DNA of 64,000 nucleotides from CAZFDT01 sp964518335 (GTDB taxonomy: Bacteria > Planctomycetota > Phycisphaerae > Phycisphaerales > Phycisphaeraceae). The position numbers and the translations under genes were made by a program. This document shows, in pieces, positions 1 to 7,306 of the stretch. Within the stretch, counting starts at the first letter, position 1. Each line of letters starts with the position of its first letter. Where the stretch lies: NCBI GenBank assembly GCA_964518335.1, contig CAZFDT010000017.1:1-64000 (forward strand). Direction: 5' to 3'. The notes beneath the pieces were generated by a model. That model worked only from the letters and a program-made list of their open reading frames with translations, did not search any database and was not told the DNA's origin.

Positions 1-59
1 AACAGAGCGCCCAGCAGGGCCTGCTGCATCCGCATCTGCTCGTGTGCGTCGTCGCCCAT
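1..59 (-). CDS. N-terminal fragment of an unknown protein
   Basis: This is the first 19 codons of a minus-strand gene that continues past the left edge of the window. The reading begins MGDDAHEQMRMQQALLG. The ATG at 59-57 has a GGAG about 8-11 bases upstream, which supports the start. The visible part is hydrophilic and probably helical. It is too short to assign a family, and a chance open frame cannot be ruled out. Confidence 0.45.
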   Translation of the reverse strand, partial: MGDDAHEQMRMQQALLGAL

Positions 60-335
60 AGCGCGTCTCCACCCTTGGGGCCGTGCGTCACGTTTGTGCG
101 CGCGCAGGCGACTCTTGCGAATGGGTTATCGCATTCAAACCAAGTGGGGACAGTGGGTAAGGAAAATGTGAACGGGCGCTCGAAAACGTTGTAGCCTCGT
201 GCCGGTTTGTGCGCGCGCCGCGGCCTATTTGCGATGCGGTCGCAATTTGGTCTGTCGCTCGGCGGCAGGTTTGCCGCCGGCTGGGGGGTGGGCGTGCATC
301 ATGGCGCGCCTTTGGCAGGCTATAAAGGAGTCGTC

Positions 336-596
336 ATGGCGCGCCGACCCCGTCGAACCTTCGATTGTCCCAACTGCGGCGCCGCGGTTCCCGTGGGCGC
401 TGCGGCCTGCCCCGAGTGCGGGTCGGACGAGCAGACGGGATGGTCGGACGACACGATGTACGACGGGCTGGACCTGCCCGATCCTGAGGACGAAGGCGAA
501 CCCTCGCGGCCGCGCACGCGGTGGTATGGCTCGATGCTCGTCGCGGTGATCGTGCTGGCGCTGGCGCTGCTGTTTGCGCTGATAGGGTGGTGGTGA
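336..596 (+). CDS. small zinc-ribbon membrane protein
   Basis: An 86-residue protein with an N-terminal zinc ribbon: CPNCG near residue 9 and CPECG near residue 23 give a four-cysteine metal site. An acidic linker follows, then one C-terminal membrane segment (MLVAVIVLALALLFALIGWW). The layout predicts a tail-anchored membrane protein with a cytoplasmic metal-binding head. I chose the ATG at 336 because a clear AAAGGAG lies 5 bases upstream (324-330). Short zinc-ribbon membrane proteins are common in planctomycetes, but no function is known to me. It converges on the uroD-like gene across a strong hairpin. Confidence 0.8.
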   Translation: MARRPRRTFDCPNCGAAVPVGAAACPECGSDEQTGWSDDTMYDGLDLPDPEDEGEPSRPRTRWYGSMLVAVIVLALALLFALIGWW

Positions 597-612
597 CGCC
601 TGCAGCGTCAGT

Positions 613-662
613 AGCCGGGACGCTACGCGTCCCCGGCAACTCGGACGCGTAGCGTCCCGGCT
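613..662. terminator. perfect 20-bp inverted repeat between convergent genes
   Basis: The arms 613-632 and 643-662 are exact reverse complements around a 10-base loop. It sits between the stop of the zinc-ribbon gene and the stop of the convergent uroD-like gene, so a bidirectional terminator is likely. There is no T-run on either side. A dispersed palindromic repeat element is an alternative. Confidence 0.6.
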
Positions 663-686
663 GTTGAGGAGCGAAGCGCGTCGGAG

Positions 687-1805
687 TCAGTCGTACCAGG
701 CGTGGCGGTTGAGCAGGTCGATGAGGAAGCGGTAGGTGTCCCAATCGACGGTGGGTGGGACGGAGTGGTCGCTGTGGTAGATGTAGGCTTTGTGGGCCAT
801 GCCCGCGTCGAGTTTGCTGCGGAGTTCGTGTTCGATGGCGTCGCGGTCGTTGGTGGCCATGACCATGACGTCGATGTTGCCGAACATGGCGAGCTTGTCG
901 CCGTACTTGGGGAGCATGGTGCGGATGTCCATGCCGGCCTTGGCCTCGATGGGTTGGAAGCAGTCGAAGCCGGCGTCGATCCAGAGGTCGAGCACGTCGG
1001 TGACGTTGCCGTCGGTGTGGTAGATGAACTTCATGCGATGGGCGTGGGCCCAGTCGGCGAGTCGTTTGTGCTCGGGCCAGATGAGGTCGCGGTACATGGC
1101 GGGCGAGCAGAAGGTGGCGTGGTTGTAGGCCATGTCGCCGTAGATCCACAGCCCGTCGGGCTGGATGCCGGTGCCCATGAGAGCGTCGAAGTTCATGAGG
1201 ATCTGATCGGTGAAGGTCACTGCAACATCGCGGACCCACTCGGGGTCATCGGCCATGGCGATGGCGGTGATCTCGTCGCCCATGAGGGCGCGGGTTTCCT
1301 CGAAGGGCTCGACGCCGGTGAGGTGGCACCACTTGCCCAGGTCGCGGCCCTGCTTGTAGCGGCGGACGACGAACGCCGGGTCGTTTTGCAGGCCGGTCGA
1401 GAGCAGGGCGGGCTTGTAGATCGACTCCCACTTGTGGCGCGAATCGCAGTCGAAGCCCAGGTGCTCGGGCGTGCCCTGGCGGTGCTTCCAGTAGCGGACG
1501 GTCTTGCCCTGGCCGTCGCGGACGACGTAGGTTTCGTCGTCTTCACTGATGCGCTGCTCCTGGCCGGGGAAGCACTGGGGCCAGAGCCACTGCAGGCCGT
1601 GGATGTCGCTTTCGAGAAGGCCCAACACGGTGTTGGCGTCGCCCGCCAGGCCCTGCGTTTTCCAGCGCGCAATGGTGTCGCCCCAGAACGTGTCGTGGCG
1701 CGGCACGCGGTCGTGATCGCGACGGGCGAACACGCGGTTGACGCGCTCGCGGCTGTCCATGGTGGTGCGGCGGAGGAGGGTCGGAGCATCGGCGAGGGCG
1801 GTCAT
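687..1805 (-). CDS. uroporphyrinogen decarboxylase-like protein (MtaA superfamily)
   Basis: A 372-residue member of the UroD/MtaA superfamily, a TIM barrel used in heme synthesis and, in other branches, for zinc-dependent methyl transfer from corrinoid proteins. The ATG at 1805 is preceded by an AAAGG ribosome site. It is the last gene of the mtaC-mtaB-mtaA-like run, about 80 bases after the MtaA-like gene. Where MtaA enzymes have HxCG it reads HTDGN, and near the C-terminus it has HSDH instead of a cysteine. The classical zinc-thiol site is therefore absent and the chemistry is uncertain. It is most likely a methyl-transfer or demethylation partner with altered ligands; a plain heme-pathway UroD is unlikely in this context. 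Confidence 0.75.
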   Translation of the reverse strand: MTALADAPTLLRRTTMDSRERVNRVFARRDHDRVPRHDTFWGDTIARWKTQGLAGDANTVLGLLESDIHGLQWLWPQCFPGQEQRISEDDETYVVRDGQGKTVRYWKHRQGTPEHLGFDCDSRHKWESIYKPALLSTGLQNDPAFVVRRYKQGRDLGKWCHLTGVEPFEETRALMGDEITAIAMADDPEWVRDVAVTFTDQILMNFDALMGTGIQPDGLWIYGDMAYNHATFCSPAMYRDLIWPEHKRLADWAHAHRMKFIYHTDGNVTDVLDLWIDAGFDCFQPIEAKAGMDIRTMLPKYGDKLAMFGNIDVMVMATNDRDAIEHELRSKLDAGMAHKAYIYHSDHSVPPTVDWDTYRFLIDLLNRHAWYD

Positions 1806-1888
1806 GCAGCGCCTTTCGGGGAGATCATCAGATGGGATTATCTCCGATGTGCGCGGCCCCGCCATGTCTGGCCTGTGCGTTCTGATGT

Positions 1889-2977
1889 CTATGCCGCCGC
1901 CGGGGTGGCCTGCGGGGCGGGCGTTTCGAGCATGGCCGCGACTTTGTGCTTGATCGTGTCGTGGCAGCCGTGCACCGAGAGCACGTCGCACTCGCTGCCG
2001 AGGATGAAGGGGTGGTGGGCGTCGGCCATGCGTTGGGTGAGCTCGCTGGCCATGCGGCGGACGTCGTCGAGGCTCACGAGGCCGTCGTCGTAGAAGCGCT
2101 TGGTGGGCAGGTTGCCGAAGAGCACGGTGGTTTTGGGCACGAGCCGGGCGTCGTCCCAGAGCGTGCGCGAGCTGCCGAGGCTGAGGATGGCGGGGTCAAG
2201 TGTCACGAACTGACGGACCATGTCGTCGAGCAGCTCGCCGCAGTCGTGGAACATGAGGTCGGCGCCGCGGCGGTCGAGCAGGGCCTTGACGCGACGGTTG
2301 AACGTCATGACGTAGCGCTCGAAGATGTCACTGCCGGTGGCCGTAGCGAGCTGGTTAGGCGAGAGGTACACCATGTTGGCAGCCGGCTCGCAGATGCACA
2401 TGGCCCTGGCCCCGGCGTCGAGCTGCGCGTCGATCGAGCGCAGGATCACGCGCGTGGCCAGCTCCAGCACGCGCTCGACGCGCAGTACCTCGTCGTCGTC
2501 CGCTGCAGTGATCCCGCTGCCCGCCAGGTACACCGCCGTGATCGGGTCGGCCAGGAGCTTGGTCATCAGCGAGAACGGCCCGATGGCCATGCCGACGGGG
2601 ATGAGATCGCGCTGCTGCGCCACGTGCTCGATCGCACGCACATTGGCCAGCGGGCGCGGGTGGCCGGTGAACGTGAGGCGTTTCTCGACGGCGTCGAATT
2701 CGGCGTCGCCGGGCGTCGCGTCGAAGTGCCACGCGTCGATGTCGGCCGCCGCCACGTCCAGGGCGCGCAGCATCGCGGCCTTCTCGATCCGCAGGTCCAT
2801 CAGCGGCATGGCCAGCGGCGTGCCGTACCGCCGCGCCGCCGCCACCACCACCTGGCCAAGTGCAGCACCGTCGTGCATCACCGCCTCCGGGTCGGGCTGC
2901 TCGTGCAGCAGCAGGTCGGTGCCGATGGGCATGCGCAACCCCGACGCGGCCAGGTCCAGGTAGATCGAACGGTCCAT
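1889..2977 (-). CDS. MtaA-like corrinoid:thiol methyltransferase (UroD family)
   Basis: A 362-residue UroD-family protein. In methanogens MtaA moves the methyl group from the corrinoid protein MtaC to coenzyme M. Acetogens use relatives for tetrahydrofolate or other acceptors. The zinc-ligand pattern of MtaA/MtbA is present: H244-x-C246 in FHDCGE, and C330 in GSECDV. The ATG at 2977 lies one base past the stop of mtaB, with GGAG about 7 bases upstream, so the two are translationally coupled. The methyl acceptor cannot be told from sequence: coenzyme M is unlikely in a bacterium, and tetrahydrofolate or another thiol is possible. Confidence 0.75.
   Translation of the reverse strand: MDRSIYLDLAASGLRMPIGTDLLLHEQPDPEAVMHDGAALGQVVVAAARRYGTPLAMPLMDLRIEKAAMLRALDVAAADIDAWHFDATPGDAEFDAVEKRLTFTGHPRPLANVRAIEHVAQQRDLIPVGMAIGPFSLMTKLLADPITAVYLAGSGITAADDDEVLRVERVLELATRVILRSIDAQLDAGARAMCICEPAANMVYLSPNQLATATGSDIFERYVMTFNRRVKALLDRRGADLMFHDCGELLDDMVRQFVTLDPAILSLGSSRTLWDDARLVPKTTVLFGNLPTKRFYDDGLVSLDDVRRMASELTQRMADAHHPFILGSECDVLSVHGCHDTIKHKVAAMLETPAPQATPAAA
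2502..2514 (+). repeat. copy of dispersed 13-mer GCTGCASTGRNCC
   Basis: Exact match, GCTGCAGTGATCC. Inside the MtaA-like gene, where the opposite strand reads Ile-Thr-Ala-Ala (ATC ACT GCA GCG). Confidence 0.8.
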
Positions 2978-2978
2978 G

Positions 2979-4376
2979 TCAGGCTCCTGCGGCAACGGCC
3001 AGCTCGTACTCGGCGGGGACGAACTTGCCCACGTCGAGCGTGGCCAGCGACTGCTCGATGAACGCCGACTCGTCGTCGGGCATCAGGCCCAGGGCGTCGT
3101 CCATCATGTCCAGGTAGGGCAGCTCGCGCTCGCTCAGCCGCAGGCGGTTGGCCTGGTGGCCCTCGCGCATGAGGCGGACGGCCTCGCTGGCCACGGCCTT
3201 ACCGGCACGGTAATGACTCGGCTCGCTCACGATCGCCCGGGCCAGCGCGATCACGCTTGCCGGCGCGAGAATGTACGCCTGGGGGTCCAGTGCAGCGTCG
3301 CCGTCCACCAGCCAGTCGCGCAGCGTCACGGCGCCGCGCCGTCCGTCGGCCGAGGCGCGGTTGAACAGCCGGCAGTCGTAGGCGAGCTGCTCCAGGTAGC
3401 ACGTCGGCGCCATGCCGCCCAGCAGCTTGATGTTCTGCACGCTCTCGTTGCTCCAGGTGTCGGCGGCGGCGGCGGCGACGTTGCCCACCGGCGACAGGTG
3501 CGCGCACGCGGCCGTCTTGCCCTCCATCGCCATCGGATAGCCCGTGATCGTCTTGAGGATCGGGTTTTCGTAGCCGCAGTCCTTGCCCGGCCCGACCGCA
3601 CCGCACTCGTAGGCCACCAGCGACCGCACGGCGCTCACCGCCCGGACCACTGCAGCAAACACGCGCGGGATCATCTTCTGCTCGGCGAGCACCATGGCGG
3701 TATTGGCGAACCCGCAGGCCGTGTCGCCCGCCGCGTGCACGCCGTGACGCCTGGCGACCTCGGCGATGTGCGTCCACAGGAAGCGCATGTCGCGGACGCC
3801 CATGACGCACTGGGCGAAAATCACCGCCGGCAGATCGCACATCTGCAGCGCCTCGTCGTGGATCTCCTTACCGCCCACCGACTCGATCGACAGCAGCTCC
3901 GCGCCCGCGGCGGCGGCGCCGTCGAAGGTCTGCAGCATGCGATCCCAGTAGTAGCCGCTGCGCAGCACCGGCGGGCGCACGAACTCGCGGTTGTCGTTGG
4001 GCGTCATGCGCAGCACGCTCTTGAGGCCGTGCGTGGCGTAGGCGTCTTCCATCGCGTCGCCGAGGATCGTCGCAAGCTCGATGCCCCACTGGCTGTGCTC
4101 GGTCATCGGAGGCACGGTCTCGAACTCGACGACCAGGCCCGGCACTTCCAGCTCGACGGCGCGGTGCAGGGCGCCGTCGATGATCTGCCGGTAGTGCTCG
4201 CGCACCTGCGGCATGGTGGACTCCTCGACGGCCAGGTCGGGCAGGGTGAAGTTGAGCTCGGGATAGACCGTGCCGCCGCCGATGACCATGCCGCGACGGG
4301 TGGTCAGGGGTTTGGGGGCGACGCCGAAGACCAGGTCGTCGGGGGTGGTGATGGCCAGTTGCTGGTAGCGCAGCAT
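2979..4376 (-). CDS. mtaB: methanol:corrinoid methyltransferase, MtaB family
   Basis: A 465-residue protein matching MtaB, the zinc enzyme that cleaves methanol and methylates the Co(I) corrinoid on MtaC. The diagnostic block is present: ECGAVGPGKDCGYE, then MEGKTAACAH and WSNESVQ. Glu165 (LLSIES), Cys221 (DTACGF) and Cys267 (KDCGYE) fall where the zinc ligands Glu164, Cys220 and Cys269 lie in the Methanosarcina enzyme. Length fits the family (about 460). The ATG at 4376 has GGAG about 8 bases upstream. It is sandwiched between mtaC and the MtaA-like gene. Substrate methanol is inferred; another small methyl donor is possible. Confidence 0.88.
   Translation of the reverse strand: MLRYQQLAITTPDDLVFGVAPKPLTTRRGMVIGGGTVYPELNFTLPDLAVEESTMPQVREHYRQIIDGALHRAVELEVPGLVVEFETVPPMTEHSQWGIELATILGDAMEDAYATHGLKSVLRMTPNDNREFVRPPVLRSGYYWDRMLQTFDGAAAAGAELLSIESVGGKEIHDEALQMCDLPAVIFAQCVMGVRDMRFLWTHIAEVARRHGVHAAGDTACGFANTAMVLAEQKMIPRVFAAVVRAVSAVRSLVAYECGAVGPGKDCGYENPILKTITGYPMAMEGKTAACAHLSPVGNVAAAAADTWSNESVQNIKLLGGMAPTCYLEQLAYDCRLFNRASADGRRGAVTLRDWLVDGDAALDPQAYILAPASVIALARAIVSEPSHYRAGKAVASEAVRLMREGHQANRLRLSERELPYLDMMDDALGLMPDDESAFIEQSLATLDVGKFVPAEYELAVAAGA
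3284..3296 (-). repeat. copy of dispersed 13-mer GCTGCASTGRNCC
   Basis: Exact match, GCTGCACTGGACC. Inside mtaB, read as Ala-Ala-Leu-Asp with the rare codons GCT GCA. Confidence 0.8.
3644..3656 (-). repeat. copy of dispersed 13-mer GCTGCASTGRNCC
   Basis: Exact match, GCTGCAGTGGTCC. Inside mtaB, read as Ala-Ala-Val-Val. Confidence 0.8.
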
Positions 4377-4431
4377 AAGCGTGCTCCATTCGCAGGGCGT
4401 GCGGGGGGTAGGGTCACTGCAACGAGTTGTC

Positions 4432-5061
4432 TCAGGCCGCAAGCAGCTCGCGGACCTTATCGACGGCGGAGGCGGCGTCGGCGGCGAAACCGTCGGCGCC
4501 GATCTGATCGGCGAAGGCCTGCGTGATGGGCGCGCCGCCGATGACGATCTTCACGCCGTTGAGGCCCGAGTTGCGCAGCGTCTGCACGGCGGTCTTCATC
4601 GCGGGCATGGTGGTGGTCAGCAGCGACGACAGCCCGACGACCTGGGCGTTGTGCTCCTTGACGGCGGCGACGAACTTCTCGGCGGGGACGTTGGTGCCCA
4701 GATCGACCACGGCGAAGTTGGCGCCCTTCCACATCATGGCGACGAGGTTCTTGCCGATGTCGTGCAGGTCGCCCTGCACCGTGCCGATCACCGCGGTGGC
4801 GACGGGCTTGTACCCGGCCTCGACGAGCTTGGGCTCGAGAATGGCCATGGCCTCCTTCATCGCCCGCGCGGCGATGAGCACCTCGGGCACGAAAATCTGG
4901 TTGGCCTTGAAGCGCCGGCCCACATCGTCCATGCCCAGCACCATCGCATCGAGAATCGACTGCGGCGCGCTGCTGTTGTCCAGCGCCTCGCGGCACAGCC
5001 GGGTCGCTTCGGCGCGGTTGCCCTTCTTGATCGCTTCGGTCAGGGGGGCCAGGTCGGTCAT
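4432..5061 (-). CDS. mtaC: corrinoid protein of a methyltransferase system, MtaC-like
   Basis: A 209-residue corrinoid-binding protein that carries the methyl group between MtaB and the MtaA-like enzyme. An N-terminal helical cap (residues 1-90) precedes a cobalamin-binding Rossmann domain. The base-off cobalamin motif is intact: GDLHDIGKN, with His100 as the cobalt ligand, followed by GLSSLLTTT and GGAPIT. The ATG at 5061 has GGAG 7-10 bases upstream. It is the first gene of the operon, 55 bases before mtaB, with a sigma-70-like promoter about 60 bases upstream. Activation of such proteins needs a RamA/RACo-type reductase, which is not in this window. Confidence 0.87.
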   Translation of the reverse strand: MTDLAPLTEAIKKGNRAEATRLCREALDNSSAPQSILDAMVLGMDDVGRRFKANQIFVPEVLIAARAMKEAMAILEPKLVEAGYKPVATAVIGTVQGDLHDIGKNLVAMMWKGANFAVVDLGTNVPAEKFVAAVKEHNAQVVGLSSLLTTTMPAMKTAVQTLRNSGLNGVKIVIGGAPITQAFADQIGADGFAADAASAVDKVRELLAA

Positions 5062-5118
5062 GATCAACTCCGTGGGGGTGGGGGGTGCGTTGCGAACGGC
5101 GGGCCCGTTCACAAGACC

Positions 5119-5146
5119 ACTATACCTTGATATCGGCGAAAGTCAT
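5119..5146 (-). promoter_or_regulatory. candidate sigma-70 promoter of the mta operon
   Basis: On the minus strand ATGACT (5146-5141) and TATAGT (5124-5119) are separated by 16 bases, matching 4 of 6 and 5 of 6 consensus positions. The leader to the mtaC start would be about 50 bases. Tandem ACTTG half-repeats on the minus strand at about 5224-5236 could be an operator for the upstream AraC regulator; this is a guess. Confidence 0.45.
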
Positions 5147-5315
5147 GGGACATTGCGAGCAACTTCTTGGATTATCGTGCTTGCCCGCCCGATCGCATCG
5201 CCGCCCGGCCGGCCATGGCACAGTGACAAGTCAAGTCGATTCAAGGACTTAGGACAGCGCGAGCAGAACGGGCCCCCTCGGGACGCCGCCGAGCATGCGG
5301 ACGATCGTGCTGGCG

Positions 5316-6503
5316 TCAATCGCCGCCGCCGACGGGGGCCTGGTGCTGCCGGCGGTACTGGCGCGGTGTCTGGCCCATCACCTTGCCGAACACGCGGGTG
5401 AAGTACCCGGCGTCGGAAAAGCCGCTGGCATCGGCGGCCTGGCGCACGCTCAGCGTCGTGTGCGTCAGCAGGTGGGCCGCACGCTCCAGCCGCATGCGCG
5501 TGAGTACGTCGGTGAAGCTGCGCCCCACGTGCCGACGGAACTGACGCGAAAAGTGCGACGGCGACAGGCACATCGCCTCCGCCACCGCGTCGCGCGACAG
5601 TGGCTCGTGCAGATGCTCGCGCATGAACGTCAGCGCATCGCTCATCACGATCCCCGATGTGTCGGCGGCGCCGCGATCGATCGCGTCCATCATCCGCTCC
5701 AGCAGCCAGTGCAGCCGCGGCGACATCAGCTCCAGCGACTGGTACTGCGCCAACTCGCTGATCGCGTTGAAGCGCGCCCCCAGCAGCTCCTCGGCGTCGC
5801 CCCCGGCCTCCACGGCGGTGCGGCACAACGCCGCCACGATCTCGATCAGCACGCTGCGCATCAACTCGAACCGCTCGCCCGCCACGCCCAGCCCGATCAT
5901 CAGCACCCGGTTCAGTGCAGCACGCGCCGCCGCCCGGTCGCCGCGACGCACCGCCGCCAGCAGGCGCGGCTCCTCGTCGAGGAACACCCGCCGAATGTTC
6001 GAGTGCGGATCGCGCTTGATCGTGTGCAGGGCCTCGGCCCGCTCCTGCTCGCGCCGGTACTCGGCCCGCTGCTGTTGCAGGTACGCCGCATTCGTCAGGT
6101 TGTGCCGCTCCACCAGCTCGCGCAGCGCCGTGCAGGCCACGCGCAGATCCAGTGCCGGCGACGACCCACCCCCCGCGCCCGGAAACAGCTCCGACTCCGT
6201 CATCCCCGCCACCAGTCCGCCCAGCACCGAAGCGTTGTGCATCAGCGGCACCGCCCAATACAGGCGCTGCTGCGGCGCATAGCTCACCGTCGGCTCGCCC
6301 CATCGCAACGCCTCCTCCAGCGCAAAGGCCAGCACCGCTCGCTGCGACGCATCATCCCGACCCGACCACCATCGCATCGTCGCCAAGCGCCGCCCGCCCG
6401 GCTCGACCGCGCACATCCGCACCGGCCACTGCCGCTGATACTGACCCGCCAGCGCCGCCAGGGCACGCCGGTCCACACCCGCAATCGCACCTGCGCCAGC
6501 CAT
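5316..6503 (-). CDS. AraC-family regulator, probable activator of the mta operon
   Basis: A 395-residue transcription factor. The N-terminal part (about residues 20-150, with YWAVPLMHNASVLGG) resembles PocR- or GAF-type small-molecule sensor domains. The middle is helical. The last 100 residues form a double helix-turn-helix of AraC type, with DAVAEAMCLSPSHFSRQF and QAADASGFSDAGYFTRVF. The ATG at 6503 has GGAG about 7 bases upstream. It lies directly upstream of mtaC on the same strand with a 254-base gap, so a link to methyl-donor sensing is likely. PocR domains often serve corrinoid-dependent pathways, which fits. The ligand is unknown. Confidence 0.82.
   Translation of the reverse strand: MAGAGAIAGVDRRALAALAGQYQRQWPVRMCAVEPGGRRLATMRWWSGRDDASQRAVLAFALEEALRWGEPTVSYAPQQRLYWAVPLMHNASVLGGLVAGMTESELFPGAGGGSSPALDLRVACTALRELVERHNLTNAAYLQQQRAEYRREQERAEALHTIKRDPHSNIRRVFLDEEPRLLAAVRRGDRAAARAALNRVLMIGLGVAGERFELMRSVLIEIVAALCRTAVEAGGDAEELLGARFNAISELAQYQSLELMSPRLHWLLERMMDAIDRGAADTSGIVMSDALTFMREHLHEPLSRDAVAEAMCLSPSHFSRQFRRHVGRSFTDVLTRMRLERAAHLLTHTTLSVRQAADASGFSDAGYFTRVFGKVMGQTPRQYRRQHQAPVGGGD
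5909..5921 (-). repeat. copy of dispersed 13-mer GCTGCASTGRNCC
   Basis: Exact match, GCTGCACTGAACC. Inside the AraC-type gene, read as Ala-Ala-Leu-Asn. Confidence 0.8.
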
Positions 6504-6590
6504 ATCGCTCCATCCTACATCGCTGCCGCCTCACGCTGTCGCCGGCCGGCTGCGCCAAGCCGGGGCATCCTTCGGGGGAAGAAGGTTGAC

Positions 6591-6618
6591 TTGGACGCGT
6601 ACGGCGTTACAATATAAT
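6591..6618 (+). promoter_or_regulatory. promoter of the BrnT-like/Xre module
   Basis: TTGGAC (6591-6596), a 16-base spacer and a perfect TATAAT (6613-6618). It lies 22 bases before the toxin ATG, so the transcript leader would be about 15 bases. The sharp local drop in GC supports it. Confidence 0.6.
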
Positions 6619-6639
6619 ACAACTCCCGAGGGCGTTCGG

Positions 6640-6915
6640 ATGGCGCGAAGGTCGTTCTTCTTTGTCTGGGATGATGATGACAACGTGCCGCATCTGGCCG
6701 AGCACGGCGTGACGCCCGAGGAAGCGCAGTACGTCGTGGAGCATGCCGAGGATCAAGACCGCGATGTGAGTCGAACGACCGGGAACCCCGTGGTGTTCGG
6801 AGACACCCCGACGGGTAAGCATCTGATGGTGGTGTACTGGCCCATCGATGCGGCCACGGTGTACGTGGAGACAGCCTACGAGGTGCCGCGCCGCGCCGGT
6901 CGCGGCAGGAGATAG
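6640..6915 (+). CDS. BrnT-like toxin of a toxin-antitoxin pair
   Basis: A 91-residue protein. Its N-terminus, FVWDDDDN followed by HLAEHGVTPEEA, has the BrnT-type pattern (WDxxKNxxNxxKHGVxFEEA), and a beta-rich C-terminal half follows. BrnT proteins are RelE-fold ribonucleases that inhibit translation. I chose the ATG at 6640, which lies 22 bases after a strong promoter and has a GAGGG about 8 bases upstream. The Xre gene begins 4 bases after its stop. The toxin-first order is usual for brnTA and higBA modules. Activity is not shown, and a DUF4258-like relative is possible. Confidence 0.65.
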   Translation: MARRSFFFVWDDDDNVPHLAEHGVTPEEAQYVVEHAEDQDRDVSRTTGNPVVFGDTPTGKHLMVVYWPIDAATVYVETAYEVPRRAGRGRR

Positions 6916-6919
6916 GACG

Positions 6920-7255
6920 ATGGCCAAGCGCATCCGCCGCACACTCACGCCCGTCGAGTTGGCCAAGGTCAAGCGCGATCGCAAGCTGATCGAGCAGGAA
7001 CTGCCCGAGTTGATGGCCAAGGGTCAGGCCGTTTTCGAGCGTCGCCAGCGCCTGCAGAGGACGCTGCAGGCGCTCAAGGCCGAGCGTGAACGCCAGGGCG
7101 TGAGCCTTGCGGAAATGGAGCGACGCACCGGCATCACCAAGTCCGCGCTGTCGCGGCTGGAGAACGATCCGAATCCCAATCCCACCGTGGCGACGCTGGA
7201 TCGGATCGCCCACGCCCTTCAGAAGGCGATTGTGATCGACCTCGTGGCGGCGTGA
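6920..7255 (+). CDS. Xre-family antitoxin or repressor
   Basis: A 111-residue protein. A long basic helical N-terminus (residues 1-55) precedes a lambda-repressor helix-turn-helix (GVSLAEMERRTGITKSALSR, then LENDPNPNPTVATLDRIAHAL). It starts 4 bases after the BrnT-like gene and shares its promoter. It therefore most likely neutralises the toxin and represses the pair. True BrnA antitoxins are ribbon-helix-helix, so this is a hybrid pairing closer to HigB/HigA. Confidence 0.75.
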   Translation: MAKRIRRTLTPVELAKVKRDRKLIEQELPELMAKGQAVFERRQRLQRTLQALKAERERQGVSLAEMERRTGITKSALSRLENDPNPNPTVATLDRIAHALQKAIVIDLVAA

Positions 7256-7306
7256 GGACTACCCGCGGCAGTCAACCGGTTGCTCCGTCATCGTCAGGAG
7301 TTGCAC

